From NCBI GenBank assembly GCA_035048485.1, contig CM068587.1, positions 46,902,996 to 46,966,995 of the forward strand: a stretch of 64,000 nt of DNA. Direction: 5' to 3'. The notes beneath the pieces were generated by a model. That model made no database searches. It saw nothing but the letters and a program-made list of their open reading frames with translations, and was not told the origin of the DNA. This document shows positions 13,292 through 28,500 of the stretch, in pieces (position 1 is the stretch's first letter; each line of letters opens with the position of its first letter). A program made the position numbers and the translations under genes. The DNA is from Pteria penguin (Eukaryota; Mollusca; Bivalvia; Pterioida; Pteriidae).

Positions 13292-13349
13292 ATGAATATC
13301 ATATTCTTGTTCTTGTACATATGTGTTGTCATTCTTGCACTGTTTGAAG
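13292..13349 (+). other. Gene B signal-peptide exon
   Basis: ATG at 13292 is followed by MNIIFLFLYICVVILALFE, a classic uncharged secretion signal, then donor gtaagt in phase 1. An AT-rich 'tattaaatta' lies about 30 bp upstream and could be a TATA-like element; the leader is short. The following exon begins VSNG, a plausible region for cleavage. Confidence 0.75.
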
Positions 13350-13907
13350 GTAAGTCGAAGTTCATTTCATATTGATTCAAAGTGTGTGTTGGTATTTGTT
13401 TAACTTTTTAACCAATACTATGAGACATATCATGACATTCCTTTCCACTTTATTGTTTTTATTTTCCTTCACTAGACAGCATACCTTCTACATTTACGGA
13501 AGACATGTTTCTAATATTGAATCTTTCTGCTTATGAGCAATGCAATATCAATTTTCAGTTTCAAATGGTCTACAATGTTTGGATCCTGGCAATGTCTGCA
13601 ACTCAAATGATGTAAGCATGCAGCTAAATTATTATAGGTTGAAATATACAATTATAGTTATATGTATATTATTATTATTGGACAGTAATAGTCATTGCGT
13701 CATTATACACGGCATCGCTGTAACGCAGATTCAATTGGTAAAATTAAGGAACACGTTAGAGAAATATTGTCATTTTATAGATAAATGTAAAAATATAAAA
13801 ATTACACTATATATATAAATAATACTGGTGTGGTAATTATTAATGACCAATCAAAAAGCAAAAACTAATTTGCAATATCCAGGATTAAAAGTATACATAC
13901 ATACATG

Positions 13908-13941
<34 letters not shown>

Positions 13942-13948
13942 TATATAC

Positions 13949-13979
<31 letters not shown>

Positions 13980-13983
13980 AATA

Positions 13984-14021
<38 letters not shown>

Positions 14022-14033
14022 TATATATATATA

Positions 14034-14119
<86 letters not shown>

Positions 14120-17100
14120 GAAAAGGTTAATTATAATTAACACATATTTATGTTCTGATGTTTTTAATTTTAGAAAATGTACTTCTTTCAATTACCTCAG
14201 ATAAAGTTTTTAAATCTCTTAATTTATACCATTTACTTGACCGTGAATAATACATGGCAGAAGTGTCTGATCAACAAGAGATACACGTTCTTCTAAAACA
14301 CTTGATAACATCATAGTCTTATGATCCGTCTTTCAAAAGCTCAACGGTTTGAGCTTCACAAACATACCTCTCATTTACTACGAGGTGTACTGGTTTGCAT
14401 AGTCCTATGGCACCACGGCGGTTGTGACCGACCAGCAGAGGATGCTTAATTCTGCATGGCATCTGATCCCACATCTGATTTTTCAAGGGATCCGTGATAG
14501 CTTGTATTTCTATTTTGTCTATGACAATATACATGCTTTATTTACTACTGCTCGGTATCTAAGAATTTACGAAATCAAAATCTGCAACATAACATTTTGA
14601 TTTCGTTTACATACATCAAACATGCTTGAAGGACAAATAATATAAAAGATATTTTTTCAGATTTGTATGATTTCGCCTGATCATAGAAAGGGACTTGATG
14701 GTCATTGTAAATCGGTAAACATTTATACCTATTTTTCTATCAGATTGTCAACCTAAACATATTATACGCGATAGAATAATTTCTTTAAAGAAAACCAGTC
14801 GAATCTAGTGATGTATCAGCTTATTTATAATATGTATCAGCTTATTTATAATACCATACATATTTAAAAATAGTTCAATGCTACTTGATATCAAATTTAT
14901 TTAATTTGTATATTATATAATACATGATCCTTCGATGATCACAAGCCCGTTTCCGGTCCAGATAAAATTCCCTTGACTTCAATTAAAAGTGTCAATATTC
15001 CAGAAACTCACTCATGACAAAATTGGAACTTCTGGGTCTTGTTTTAGATAACAAAACAACAATGTATACCATCATGCCCTATGAAGTAGTTTTCAGGAAC
15101 GAATAGGATTTGGGGGTTTTTTTTGTCTGTCTGTCAGTTCGTTTATTTTTTTTTTTTCTGTCGGGTTATAAACTATGAACAATAAGAAATAATTTTTTGA
15201 CATTCATCTCTATATATTTTGTAATTCATTTATCTGTTGACACTTATTTTTCTTTTATTTTTTCTTTACTTTAAGATTAGCTGTGATGATTGACTTATTT
15301 TCAAAGCATTTAGCATTTATAAACATTTTATTTTTATAAACATTTTATTTTTATATGTATAATAAATGTATAATTTTTGGTCATCTTGAATTTCAGCTTT
15401 TAGTCAGTTATATTATTGAAATTTGCTTTTGTTCACTTAAGTTTTGTTTTACACCACAAGAAAAGCTTACCTATGTGATGACTTGTCTGATGCAATGCAA
15501 AAACTATTTATGCTACGAACACCCGAAGTAGAGAGGGGACTTATAAGTGCCACGAATATATACGATGTTTGTCTGATACAGCGCAAAACCAATTTATGCC
15601 AAGGACACACCCTAAGGAGAGAGGGGACTTATACGTGTCCATATGTTTAAATCACACGAGTCAAATAAAAAAGAGCGTAAGCTAAGAACAAAATGATCAG
15701 TTTTGTAGTTTAATATTTATAAAAAACAAATAATAATAATGATTTAAGTAATATAAGTATCAGAGTTATTATATATCATTTGTATCCTTATTAAAATGGG
15801 GTTAATTTGTGTTTTAGTCGTGTACCAGTAAGTCTATACAACATATTGGAGCGTCATTTGTTACACATACTACTCACCATCACACATGTAAAGGTGACGT
15901 CAGGGACACGTGCTGCTGTAGTCTACAATCCTGTGTTGACATGGTACTCAATCATGGTAAATTACGTATACATTCTTATTGCATACCACGTTATTCTGAA
16001 AAGAGATGAATACACCAGATTAATATAGTACATTTGTATGAATACCCACATGCATAACTATACATTTTTTTATTCGAGGGGACCTGATTTTAGCAGAATC
16101 ATAGTCGCAAAATTGCAGCAAAAGAAAGTTTTTGTGAATGTTTTAATATATATGTGGGGTGTGCAAAGGGCGAAAATATTTTACGGAATCAGTCACTAAA
16201 TTTTTTTTTACAATATATGTTTACTACATTATCATGAATTACCCAATGCACAGAGATTTATCTATCCATATGATTTTCATGTTATAACATCAAAATGAAT
16301 ACACTGTACGGAATCAGTCACTAAGTTTTTTTTACAATATATGTTTACTACATTATCATCAGGGAATTAACCAATGCACAGAGATTTATCTATCCATATG
16401 ATTTTCATTTTTATAACATCCAACTGAATACACTGTCGTGTTTATTCTCAACAAAACTGGGATTAAAAAGATATGAGTATAGTGTATATACAGGTTCTTA
16501 TTTTCTATTGTCACAGCAAAAAAAAGGATTAATTAAGTAAAAAAGTTCATTGGCATCCAATTAAAATGATCTTGGTCTAAGCATCATAGTCGAAAGACCG
16601 GTTTCACTTAATGTAAGAAGATGAAGGTACATGTATGCGACTAAGAGAATTCATGTTGTGCACTCAAATATTTACATTTCTATTCTCGACAAGGTGTACC
16701 ATAGCAGGAAAATGAAAATGACAGCAGATCCTGGCTCGGTGTATTAATTCATCGAAACTATAATAAGAAATACACAATAGTATTAAGCAACTGTTTTAAA
16801 GGGGAAAAGTTTTGTGAAACATGTTCTTTAATCATCAGCTGGTTTATTTAAGTTTGTTTTGTTTTGTTTGTTTGTTTATTTGTTTGTATGGTTTTTTTTT
16901 TTGCTTGTTTGTTGATGCATGAATAATTTGGAAATGAACAATATGTTGACTTATTCATCTATTTTTAAAATGATACATGCAGAGTTTAGAGTACATTTTA
17001 ACTTGCATTACAAACTGCCTGTATTCAACAATCACCTAATACATCTACTTTTCTTTGTTACTTAACACTAACTGTTGACGTGTATCAATGAATAGGTCAC

Positions 17101-18420
17101 CTGCCTCAATTGGTAACTTTCTGGCTCCCTATATTAATGGTCACTCATTACAGGTTTGATTTAAATAAATTTTTGTTTTAGCTGGAACACCCACTCTCCT
17201 CCAGCAACCTATTCGGTGCCCAATTTGTCATGGAGGAGACTGTCATGAAACCAAACCATGTTATAGCACCTGTAAAATAAATTTAAGGAATTCTCATAAA
17301 AGAGACTACGATGATGATGATCACCGTTATCACGTACAATTTGAATCAGAATGTGTCATGGTAAGTTTAGCAGTGTATCTTTCACAATAATTTGATGAAC
17401 ATCAAATGCGCCAAATAATCCTCAAACTTTCATGTGCATGTTCACGTGCAAAAACTATATTGCTTGATTTTACAACATTTTCATAAAGTCGTCAGAAAGA
17501 TATTTATTAATACTGTTGGAACATCCAAAAGGCAAAACTTACTGTAACATCCTATTTTTAACTATTAAAACAATTCTGATATAACTACAGTTACCAGGAT
17601 CTCTTTGTTTATTGTTTTACAGCGTATCTTTACGTGCATATATGTCTTAATTCAAACTCGTATACTTGAAAATAATTTTTATTTTCAGAATACCTGCATC
17701 GATTCGGCGACGACCAAATGCTGTACGACATCAAACTGTGTTCAAGATGCTGTTGATAGTTTTTCAGGTAAATATGAAAGATAAACACAGGTAAATATCA
17801 GAGAAATATTTTAACTTTTTGTTTACTAATCGGAAATGTGTAATTTGAAATTCGTTAGCTGAAGTTGATACGTGCATCATGTTCGTTTGGTTAAATGGAA
17901 ATAGAATATTATTCAGAAATCTGTAGAATATTATAGACCCTGAGTTGTCCCTGATGGCCGTGTTCCTCAAGAACACAAGACTACTCTTTTAAGACCACGT
18001 TTTTATAGAGAAACAATGAAAACTGTGTATTAGTGTTGAAAAGTGCAAGACGAAATACTTTAAAGATATATTTTTTACAAATAATATCTAAGAATGCATA
18101 AAATGGAAAAATTCATTCAGTACTTTTTGCAAATTTGATATTTTTATGTATATTATGTTTGAAATATACCAAGATGAATATATATTTATAAATCACCCTA
18201 AATGACGACATAAACATGAAAGAAAGTAAGTTAATATTTCAACTTTATTTGTATTTCTATATAAATTGTAATATCACTGTGCCATTAACTCGTTTTATTA
18301 TCTTTGATGTTCCATATGCATCTAGAATTAAGAGACAAAATAGAAGAGTAGAGAGCTAATTAACTAAACTACTACTACTACTTCTACTACTACTACTACT
18401 ACTACTACTGTTGCTGCTGC

Positions 18421-18482
<62 letters not shown>

Positions 18483-18516
18483 TCATTGGTATTATTATAA
18501 CTACTACTACTACTAT

Positions 18517-18549
<33 letters not shown>

Positions 18550-18601
18550 AATCACTTTTACTTATACTTCGACAACTACTACTAGTGGCAGTAGTAGTAG
18601 T

Positions 18602-18639
<38 letters not shown>

Positions 18640-20356
18640 TATCATCATCGTTGTTGTTATTGTTGTTACTGTGTCTATTTTTCAGTGCAAGGAGAACCGA
18701 AATGTCCTATATTCACAAGAAATCGAATATCGGGACTCGATCATGGGATTCATCATCATAAAGACAGTTACATCGACCCTGAAACATACGTTTTCACATG
18801 TCCCAGTGGAGTTTGTGGATTTTATGTTGATCATGCACACCATTATGCCACTTGCGATTTCCGGGTATGTGCACAAATTATGGTGGATATTCATTACAGA
18901 AGGATCTAGAAAGATTTCAAACTTTTAAATGGCAAAATTTTAAATTTCTCTAGCTATTTCATGTAAACGTGAAAGGACAAATTCTTGAAGGTAGATTTTT
19001 ATGATATGTCAGCGTTTTCATTTGTGGCTGTCTTCCTCCACCTTTGAATACATTTGTACTAGGATTGTCATTAATGAATGCTAAATGCATTAAAATATGA
19101 ATTGTACAAAACAATATTTTCTAATGATATATTCATTTCTTGATTACGTAAGGAATCAGCATTAAAAACATATACAGGGCTTTAAATCATATCTACATGT
19201 ACGAAATCATTAATTAATATTGGTCTTTTCGCTAAGCAGAGTATCCCATTTGGGATGGTATCTGACGTAAAGCAAATTCTGTAGAAATCGATCTAAAACG
19301 CAGGGAAATGAAAGACCGCAAATGATGTTTTTATATGAAATTGATGACCTCATTACTGTTTCACGTAAGATACGCTTCCAAAGGGAAATAACTCTATTTA
19401 ACGAAAAAAAAAAAACTCCATAAAAGCTATGATATATAAATGCATTTATATAACCTTCTTACGCTTTCAGACGGTTTCAGATTGTTATCACCACATAAAA
19501 GACAATGGCATTTGCTGTACATCAAATGAATGTGTTTATAACTATATGAACACTATTTCGATTAGTAAGTACTTATATATAAAATATAGGACTTGAAAGG
19601 AAAAGGGAAAGTGTTTGTTTTTATTTTGAGGAGATAAGTGGGGATGGGATATTTGTTTTGTTTTGTTTTTCTTTTGTATCTTATTGGGTATTTTAGTTTG
19701 TTATTCATTCTACATACATTCGATGTGGGATTTTTTTTTCATAAATTCTTCATTAAAATACAAGAATTTTTTTCTCCATTTCAAACCATATTTTTCAAGT
19801 ATAGCAATAACGTACCAACTGCTGATTTTTTTCATCATTTGAAAACTAAACATATGTGGTGGTTTGAGTCTCTATAAGTAGCTGGGTATTATATTTCAAG
19901 TTCATACATATCGGTGTCTGAATGTTTGCTTTGTACATTGTATAAATAAGATATAGCATAGTTTTTGTCCAGTGTAATATGGCTCAGATATATTTGCTCC
20001 TAAAATCCTATATATAATACGATATTGAAAGCATTTCAACATGCAATTGCTTGAATATCTATGAATGCCTGGAATGATCATAAAATATGGTTACATAACA
20101 TCTTTGATATCAACATAGTGTTTAATATCAGCGAGATCCTGTTTCGAATTTTCAATAAAAAATATCAGGTGCAATAATTTGTCTTATCAAACAAAACATT
20201 TACAGAATAAAAAATGTTAAAATGCATTCCATCTTTCGAAACTGCAACATGTTATCTCTTTGATTACATTTAAAATAGAATGTTATATATACAAAAAGAC
20301 CAATTACTTAAACGAATAGACTAAGAAATGTGACTCCTTTGTTATTTTGGCTAACT

Positions 20357-20400
<44 letters not shown>

Positions 20401-20451
20401 CCATATATAACATATATTATATAAATATATATTTATATATATTATATAATA

Positions 20452-20483
<32 letters not shown>

Positions 20484-21178
20484 GTCCATCCATAATATAT
20501 GTTACAATTTTGATTGCTTATGTGTTGTATTGATCTGTATTTATGTGTAATATTAACGTCGGCATGTAAGTTATAAATTAATATTTCTTGTATATTGTTT
20601 GCTTTTGCATCATTTTGTGATGTAGATGTTACTTGTATGTATATATGTATGTTTCTGATTGCGCTTCATAACAATAAGAATAAAAAGCCAAAACAAATTT
20701 TCTTATATTTTATCTCTATCACAATATGATGACGTTTTTCGCTATACAGTATATTGCCAGAATTGGAAAACGATATGCATGATAAAAATCATTCACATAT
20801 TTTCCATTTGAGGTCTCCATCATAAAAATTATATAATAACTGCATCACCACCAACTACATCGACAACTCCTGTTCCAACAAGTTCCACTACGAGATTAAC
20901 TACACCCGTTACAACATCATCTACTATAGAAACAACAACTACCCGATCTACTACTACAGTGACCACTACTCAAACACCAACAACAAAATCAACATTCCAG
21001 TGCTTTGATTGCCAGGATTATTTCAGTCATAACTGTAGTCGCCATGATGTTCAATGTTCTGGGGTCTGCATGGTGCGCCCTTCCAATAATGTCCTAGAGA
21101 TACGATGTATTGACGTAAGTATTGGTATTAAAAGCTCTAGATAAGATTTATCATTTATTTCTATACACATGGAAGAAT

Positions 21179-21222
<44 letters not shown>

Positions 21223-22447
21223 TTGTTGTTGTTGTTGTTGTTTTTGTTGTTGTTGATTTGGTTTTGTTTGTCGATATACAGTCTCAACTTGTGCCAACTC
21301 ATGACAGTCAAACAAAAGAAAAAATAATAATAATAAAATAGAATAAATGAATAGATAGAAAATAAATAAATAAAAATTAAAGTTCTGTATATCTTGCATT
21401 ATCTTTTATCACTGTTGGTAACTTATTCTATTTCAAACTTATTCTTCCATCAGGGAGACATTTGCATTGCTCAGAAATCAACGGATTTCCTGTTTCAAGG
21501 AAGTAACGAGACAACTTGTTGCCTAGACTATGCGTGTGTGAGACACGTAATCGTACAAAAAGCGCTACGTAAGCATCATGTGACTGACATGTGATTTTTT
21601 TTTTTTTTGGATAACTGGTTAATTAGAACTATAAAAATCCATTCACATGAAATACAAGAGAGTTCACTATGATTTTGTCGGATAACTCTTAGCTACACTA
21701 TATACCTTATTATCATCATTTATGATAACGTTGTATAGTGTTTTCATTTTCGTAAAACAGATCTCCTACACTTGGTAAAACCAACCACTACATCATCAAC
21801 AAAGAATCCTGCTACAATGATAACTTCGAAACCAGTGCCAACAACCATGCATCATACAACAGCCACAACACAGAAAGCAACATCAACTATAGAAACAACC
21901 ACGCCTACTACGCAAACAACAACGATTTCTCCGATCACAACTACATCTACAACACAGAAATCAACGACAATAATACCTACAACACAACCGTCTACAACAG
22001 TTCCAACGACAACGCTATCCACTACCACTGTGTCACCGACAATCACAACCACTAACAGTATGCATACGTCGCCCTTAAAGCCTTAATTAGTCCTTCGTAT
22101 AGATATATTATTCCACTTTTACAAGAAATCGTTTTCTTCATATTTTGCTCCCTGACTTACAGAGTCTAGAATTATATATTAATATGTAATTTGAAAGAAA
22201 GAAAAGAGTGTTGATGGATTATTGTTTAAAGTCATTCCATGATTATTTTTGTGTGATGGTATCTCCCTGATGCATTGTATAGAAATGTATACTCTTACAA
22301 CGGACCCACCAGAGGTACATGTAGTGAGGGATATTTTACGTGTACACCTACTGTTACACCGGAGTTTTCACTGTCTCATAATTTAAATATTATTTTATTG
22401 ATGAGACACATCTTGAATAATTAAATAAACTTATAATTTTATTGTAA

Positions 22448-22511
<64 letters not shown>

Positions 22512-22514
22512 ATC

Positions 22515-22570
<56 letters not shown>

Positions 22571-25500
22571 ATAGCAACAGCAGCAGCAGCAGCAGCAGTA
22601 ATAGTAGTAGTAATAGTAGTAGTAGTGGTGGTGATGGTGGTGGTGGTAGAAGTAGTAGTAGTAGTAATTGTTTTTGTTGTTGTTGTTGTTTAAGATGCAA
22701 TAGTGTTTTACAATTTATACGTAATAGTAGTAGTAGTAGTAGTATTACTTTTACTCTTACAATTTTTACGAGGTAACTTTTGGTTTATCAGTTTCACATT
22801 CATCCTTTAGAATATCATTTCACGCCACCTGTGGTCTGCGAGGACAATGATCCAAATGGCTATTGTGTGGATAAAGATCGCATATGCTCTGCGACTGACT
22901 ATGTAGGAATGATGTTTGCTTACTCTGTGTGTCCAAAAACATGTAAATTATGCCATGGTAAGAAAAGTATATACATTTATTGAATTCATTGTTAATTTCA
23001 GTGTTTGCCTCAATTTAATATTATATTTTTAAAGCTGTAATATCTGGTTTGCCAGATTACGCTAAAGTTACAAGTGTTTTAACTCAGAATACAAAGTCCG
23101 CATATGCTCTGCCACTGATTACTTAGGTATGATGTTTGCATACTCTCTATACAGTAAAGTATATGTCAAGTCAGTCCTTCATTTTACCACTTAGGGATTT
23201 ACTCTCTGTCTGGATCTTGACTTTTTTACATCTATAAAATCTCTTTTTCTGCTGTTAATTCCTTAAATGGTTTTTCCACAGGTCGATATATCTGGTTTTA
23301 TATAATTTGGAAAAAGGTTCTTATAAATGGGTATTCATGGAAGGTGTAGCCAGCGAAACAGGAGATGCTTTTCTTCTAGTGCGCCTGGTCTGCCGGCAAT
23401 CTTCAGGAGTACATGAATATTCATCTCTGTAGTTAGTGAGAAGAAAAATAATTTTATCTAAAAACGCACATAATTGTAGAAAATAGTTAAATTAAGTTTG
23501 ATTTGTCTGATCAACATCACAGTAACAAATCAATACATAGGAATGACAAGCCGTTTTTCTCTTATTTGTTTGTTGCAAAATATCTGTACGTCGTATCATG
23601 ATCAAATTTAATCACTGAACTGTAATTTTACGTGATGCTATATTGAGATTGCGTGTATATAAAAAATTATCTTCTTACATAGGTATCTCGCTATGAAAGG
23701 TAGGATAGTTATACGCATTGTTTTCGATCTGTTTGTTTCGATATTCTGAAATGGGGTATTCAGTTCAATTTATCGTTTTAATAGAATTTACATCAAATAC
23801 AAATACAACGTTTGTTGGATTTATGTATAAACTTTTAGACATATAATAGACAGAGTAAATATGTGTCTGTATCTATGATAATTAGAATCGCCTTTTATGT
23901 TTAGATTATGGAGAATGTCCAACATGCAGTGGTCAAGTGGCTCTGTCCGTATGCCATGAAAACAAAACAAAGTGCGACAGTAGCCATGTAAGTCATAAAT
24001 TGTTGTCATAGATTCCATGAGTGAGTGAACGTGAAATTGAAACGAGAATAAAATATAAATATGAGAAGATATATACATGTATAAATTTAGTGTACCAAGA
24101 CAATATGATTTGAAGTAGGTAGATATATATGAAATACAGTTGTGTAAGTTGAATTATTGTAAATTCGCCGCGTTCAAATTGACTATTATCGACACGGAAT
24201 GAGTCTAAACGGATTCCGTCTCTGGTTCAACGACGTCGACGTAACACAAACGGGAACATAGAGAGACGAATTATTCAGTCTATCAATGGAATCAAAGGAA
24301 GAAGGACTACAAAAACTGAGTCCTCCTGAGTTAACATTACATATGAACACATGAAGCAAATTTGTGTGTCCCTGATGTTGGGGGTGTCGTCCGAAGTCGG
24401 TACCACAACTGGCTGCCCTAAGTCGGTACCACAGCTGACCGAGTCAGATGTATTCTTTACATTTGTGTACTTACAAACAACAGAACAGAACAGAAATTCA
24501 TATACAAATTGTAGTTTAAGACGTTGCTGATGTTCTACTTGGAGAATAAAATAGATATTTCGTTCAACACTTCATTTAGAATTTTTATGAGTACTTGGAA
24601 AACAACTATTATTTATTTTCACGAATTTTATCAGCAATTTTCATCCTCTTTGTAGGTTGGTTGTTTCATGACACTTGCAGCAAATGGTGTCCATGCCGGT
24701 TGTGCTGTCCGAACTCAGGTAAAACACTATCCCTCTCTCAACAGAATTATACAAACTATGAACGTTCAAGAGTGCTCTCTGATTTCATATTACATCAAAT
24801 ATATACTGGGTATTTTTATCTAGTATATATCATTAATTTTGTAGTAGATCTCTATCGATTTCTGAGCGTGATAGCAGAGTTATCGATATGGGTTTCCAAC
24901 CATGTCGCTTGCATTACACGCCAATTATTATAAAGTAATTATGTGGTTATTTAACGTTGTCAGATGTTAGGTGAATGCAATACAGAGGGGAGAATTAGGA
25001 GGTAAGATACACTTAAGTAGAATTAATAAACAATCTTTCTTTTTCTTTCATTCATGTTGATGTGTTTTTGCTACTTTTATAGACATGCGAGGATCAGAAT
25101 CATTTCTTGTGCAGCTACCATCCCATCCCCTTCCCTCAGGCCCCTATGCTCTTATGTAATTACTGCTGTCAAGATGCAAATAGTTCCTGTTTCCAAAACA
25201 TCACTAAACTATATACGGCCGGTAAGTAAAACAATATCTTGATTTTATCATAATCCCTAAAACAAAATTACAAAAAATAAATAAATAAATAAATGAGTAA
25301 ACAATCTGATTAAAGCCATATCTTTATTCCGCTTCTCTATTTGTCCCATTGCGGATAAAAATCTGACGAAACCCGTAAGGGGTCATATCTGGTGAACTCT
25401 GATGACATTTCAGTCACCGAAACCATTATTTCCCATAGTCAATCAATGACTCAGCTAGGCACGTGACAGTGGCGCAATATGTAACAAACATCGTTCAAAA

Positions 25501-28500
25501 ACTACCTTGTGGGTCACGCAGGCTGGGGATGCTAATTTCATTCCTAGGAATTTGTAGCCAATCCACTGATTGGCTGAAAATCAGAATTCATCAGAACATG
25601 AGCCCTTACGGGGTTTCGCAAATCTTAATCCGCAATGGGACAAATAGGGAAGCGGAATAAAGACATAGTTTTAATCAGATTGGTGAATAAATAAATAGAA
25701 AAATAAATAAAACTTTTTTTATCGAAATCCTTCTTACTTATTTAACTCATTAAGTTAGAGAATACTTACTTTCCTGAGAGAGCAAAGCATATTCTAACTG
25801 GTAGATCTAAAGTAGTCTTAAAATCTGATCAAAATCACAAAGTGTGTCTGAAAACGAGATCGTATTGAAAGTCAGAACGATGAAACAGAATGTAGATAAA
25901 TATCCAGTCTAGTACGAAAGGTCTAGACTAAATTTTTGTGTGTCTAATGAAGCCTCCAAGATCAGACGGAAATTCTACATTTGATCTAAAAGTTTTTCAT
26001 TATCAATGGCAATCTATCCTCATCTTTAATCAACGCTTTGTCTTCTCAGTCGACGTAGATCCGAATTATCAAATTCTGACCTACTGGCAGTGTATTTTTA
26101 CTTCGATACTTTTGTACAAAACTACAACCCCCAAATTTGTAATTTTGAAACCTTTCTATTACAAATAGCGATTAATTTACTTTCAATTTTATAATTCTAA
26201 ATTTCTAAAGTCTAATGACACATAAGTATTGGTCAGAATGGTTAACTGCCAGCTTTTACTGGAAGCAGAGACATATATACACAATTATGTCTCTGCTGGA
26301 AGACATTGAGAGTTACAATTAAGGGACAATCTAAGTTTTGGACGACCCAATAGTGGGGTCCAAAAACGGATATTTGCGACCTGTTATTCACCAATTACAT
26401 GACAGAAATTTGAAAACACGAGCACGTTAACCCCATTCTGGTTCAAACTGTGATTATATTGCGTTTTTTGACGACTTGCCCTAACTGATTTTACCAGTTT
26501 ACTCGTACATATTACGCACCCGCAATACGTAGTACATGTACTTTACTTTAAATTTTAAAATATCTCACATGAAGATAAGAAATCTCTAAAACACAATCTA
26601 CTAACATGTCGCAGACTCTTTTGAATCTTTAACATCTGTGTCGTACTGATCAGTGCTACATGAATGAATTTTAACCAGGGATAACTCATCATTAGCTACG
26701 GTAAATCGAAAAAGCATAAAATTGATTTTTTAGTCATTTTATTAAGACAAGCCTCACAACAGTAACAAGTTTGAAGCTGTGCAGTTGTTGTAATAAACAG
26801 TCATTATAAAGTGCAGTCAGAAACATATATACACATACATGTGTATACATGTCTCTGGTGCAATTAAAATAAATAATATTCTTCTAAGCCTTTACTAGAC
26901 TATGCATAGTAACATTTGCAAAGATTTGCAATTGAATGCAATAATATGGATAGACATACTTTTCTTCACTATGAGTACGAAAAGGTCATACAAAGGAGTA
27001 TAACTCTCAATTACTTTTCCTCCCCCTCCCCCTCCACACCCTCCTTTCATCATTTTCTGATTTTCTTCCACAACACATTACAAACTGCCACTGAATCTTC
27101 GATTTCCTTTTCCCGATACCTTCCTCCCCAACCTCCAACTTCCCCTTCACCCTTCCTGTCCCCTTTACACTTCCTGTACTCTCAATATAAATTATCACAT
27201 ATATAATTACAGAGACAAAGATTACACATCAGTAGTATCAATAAATCATACAGTAAACAACATATTCACTTCCCATAAGCCTTGAAATATGACCTAAAAT
27301 AAATAACATGGATTTCAAGTTATGGTACTTCCATGACGAGAAATATAATTGAAATAAACAAGTGGATTAAATCATTTTTGTGAGCTACAGTGGTCACAAA
27401 GCAGAGAATTTCTGTCATGGCTGAAGTCATTTTATTGCGTAAAATTTGCACCGATCTTAAGGCCTAGTCTGTGGTCCCTGTTTGTCATTTAAAACTGAAA
27501 ACTTTGCTTTACTTAAAACAAAACTTGAACATCAAACATAAATGAAAAGAGATTCAAATATGTATCACAATACCAACAAGCTACATTATATAGTATACAA
27601 AATAAATACATGTACAGTATATACCAGGGGCCAGTTGTTTGAAACTTTAACCACTGGTTAAGGTAACCAGTGGTTAGAATTTTAGAGACAATTAATTTAA
27701 TTTATAGATTCCTGTATACAAACCTAAATCACTTTACAAAGCTTGTTTCATATGCTACAAATCAGTACACATACTATATCTTTTAGTCTTCTCATTTCAA
27801 TGATATAGTCAGATGAAATTTAACCATTGGTTAGCTTAACCAGTGGTTAAAGTTTCGAACAAATGGCCCCAGTACGTTCTGATATTCATCATTAACAATA
27901 ACTGATAAATAAATCAAAATGTGTTAAACATACAAAGATACGAATTTCAAAAGCATACATGCTGATTCTTCTTTATCCATTCAGTTCTCATGTGAAAAGT
28001 ATGATCTAAATGTGCTACAAGATTCTTTGCATTTTTTGTGAATTGTGTAGAGCTGTGTCGAACCATAGTGACATTTCAAGTCATGAAATGATGATTGATA
28101 CATGTTATTGTATCGATACATCTAATTTACAAACAAATATGGATGAAAAATTCAGTCAGATTTTTGTAAATAAAATTCATATAATTGAAACTGAAAGTGA
28201 ATGTTTGCTTACTGCAAACAAAGTTAGTGTTGAAATGTTATACATTTCATTGTTCTTTGAATGAATTTGTTCATTTCAACTTCAAATTTTCTACATTTAA
28301 AGTATCGTGATATACACCGTACCACAAGGTTGGTATCGTGATATGTATCGGATCGGTCTATAGCTGTATCGGCCCAGCCCTAGTTTGGTAGGAGATTTTC
28401 CGATTTGTTCGTATGAAAAATTGTACGAATAAGGTTTTCTAAGTTTTCAATTTGGACTCTGAATTTGAGGATTTATGATTTTATCCTACAACCATTGTTC

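Larger units (their letters stand above)
13559..15956 (+). other. Gene B LU-like module 1 (two exons, degenerate)
   Basis: Exon 13559-13611 encodes VSNGLQCLDPGNVCNSND; exon 15818-15956 encodes a His/Thr-rich stretch ending CCCSLQSCVDMV. The close CC-x4-C fits the LU pattern, but the opening CxxC is missing, so this module is either divergent or shortened. Phases are 1-0 and 0-1, as in the other modules. The intron between carries a large AT/GT microsatellite. Confidence 0.65.

Noticed and set aside
22431..22700. Open frame of Leu and Val runs
   Set aside because: Translation of (AGT)n and (AAC)n triplets, not a protein.
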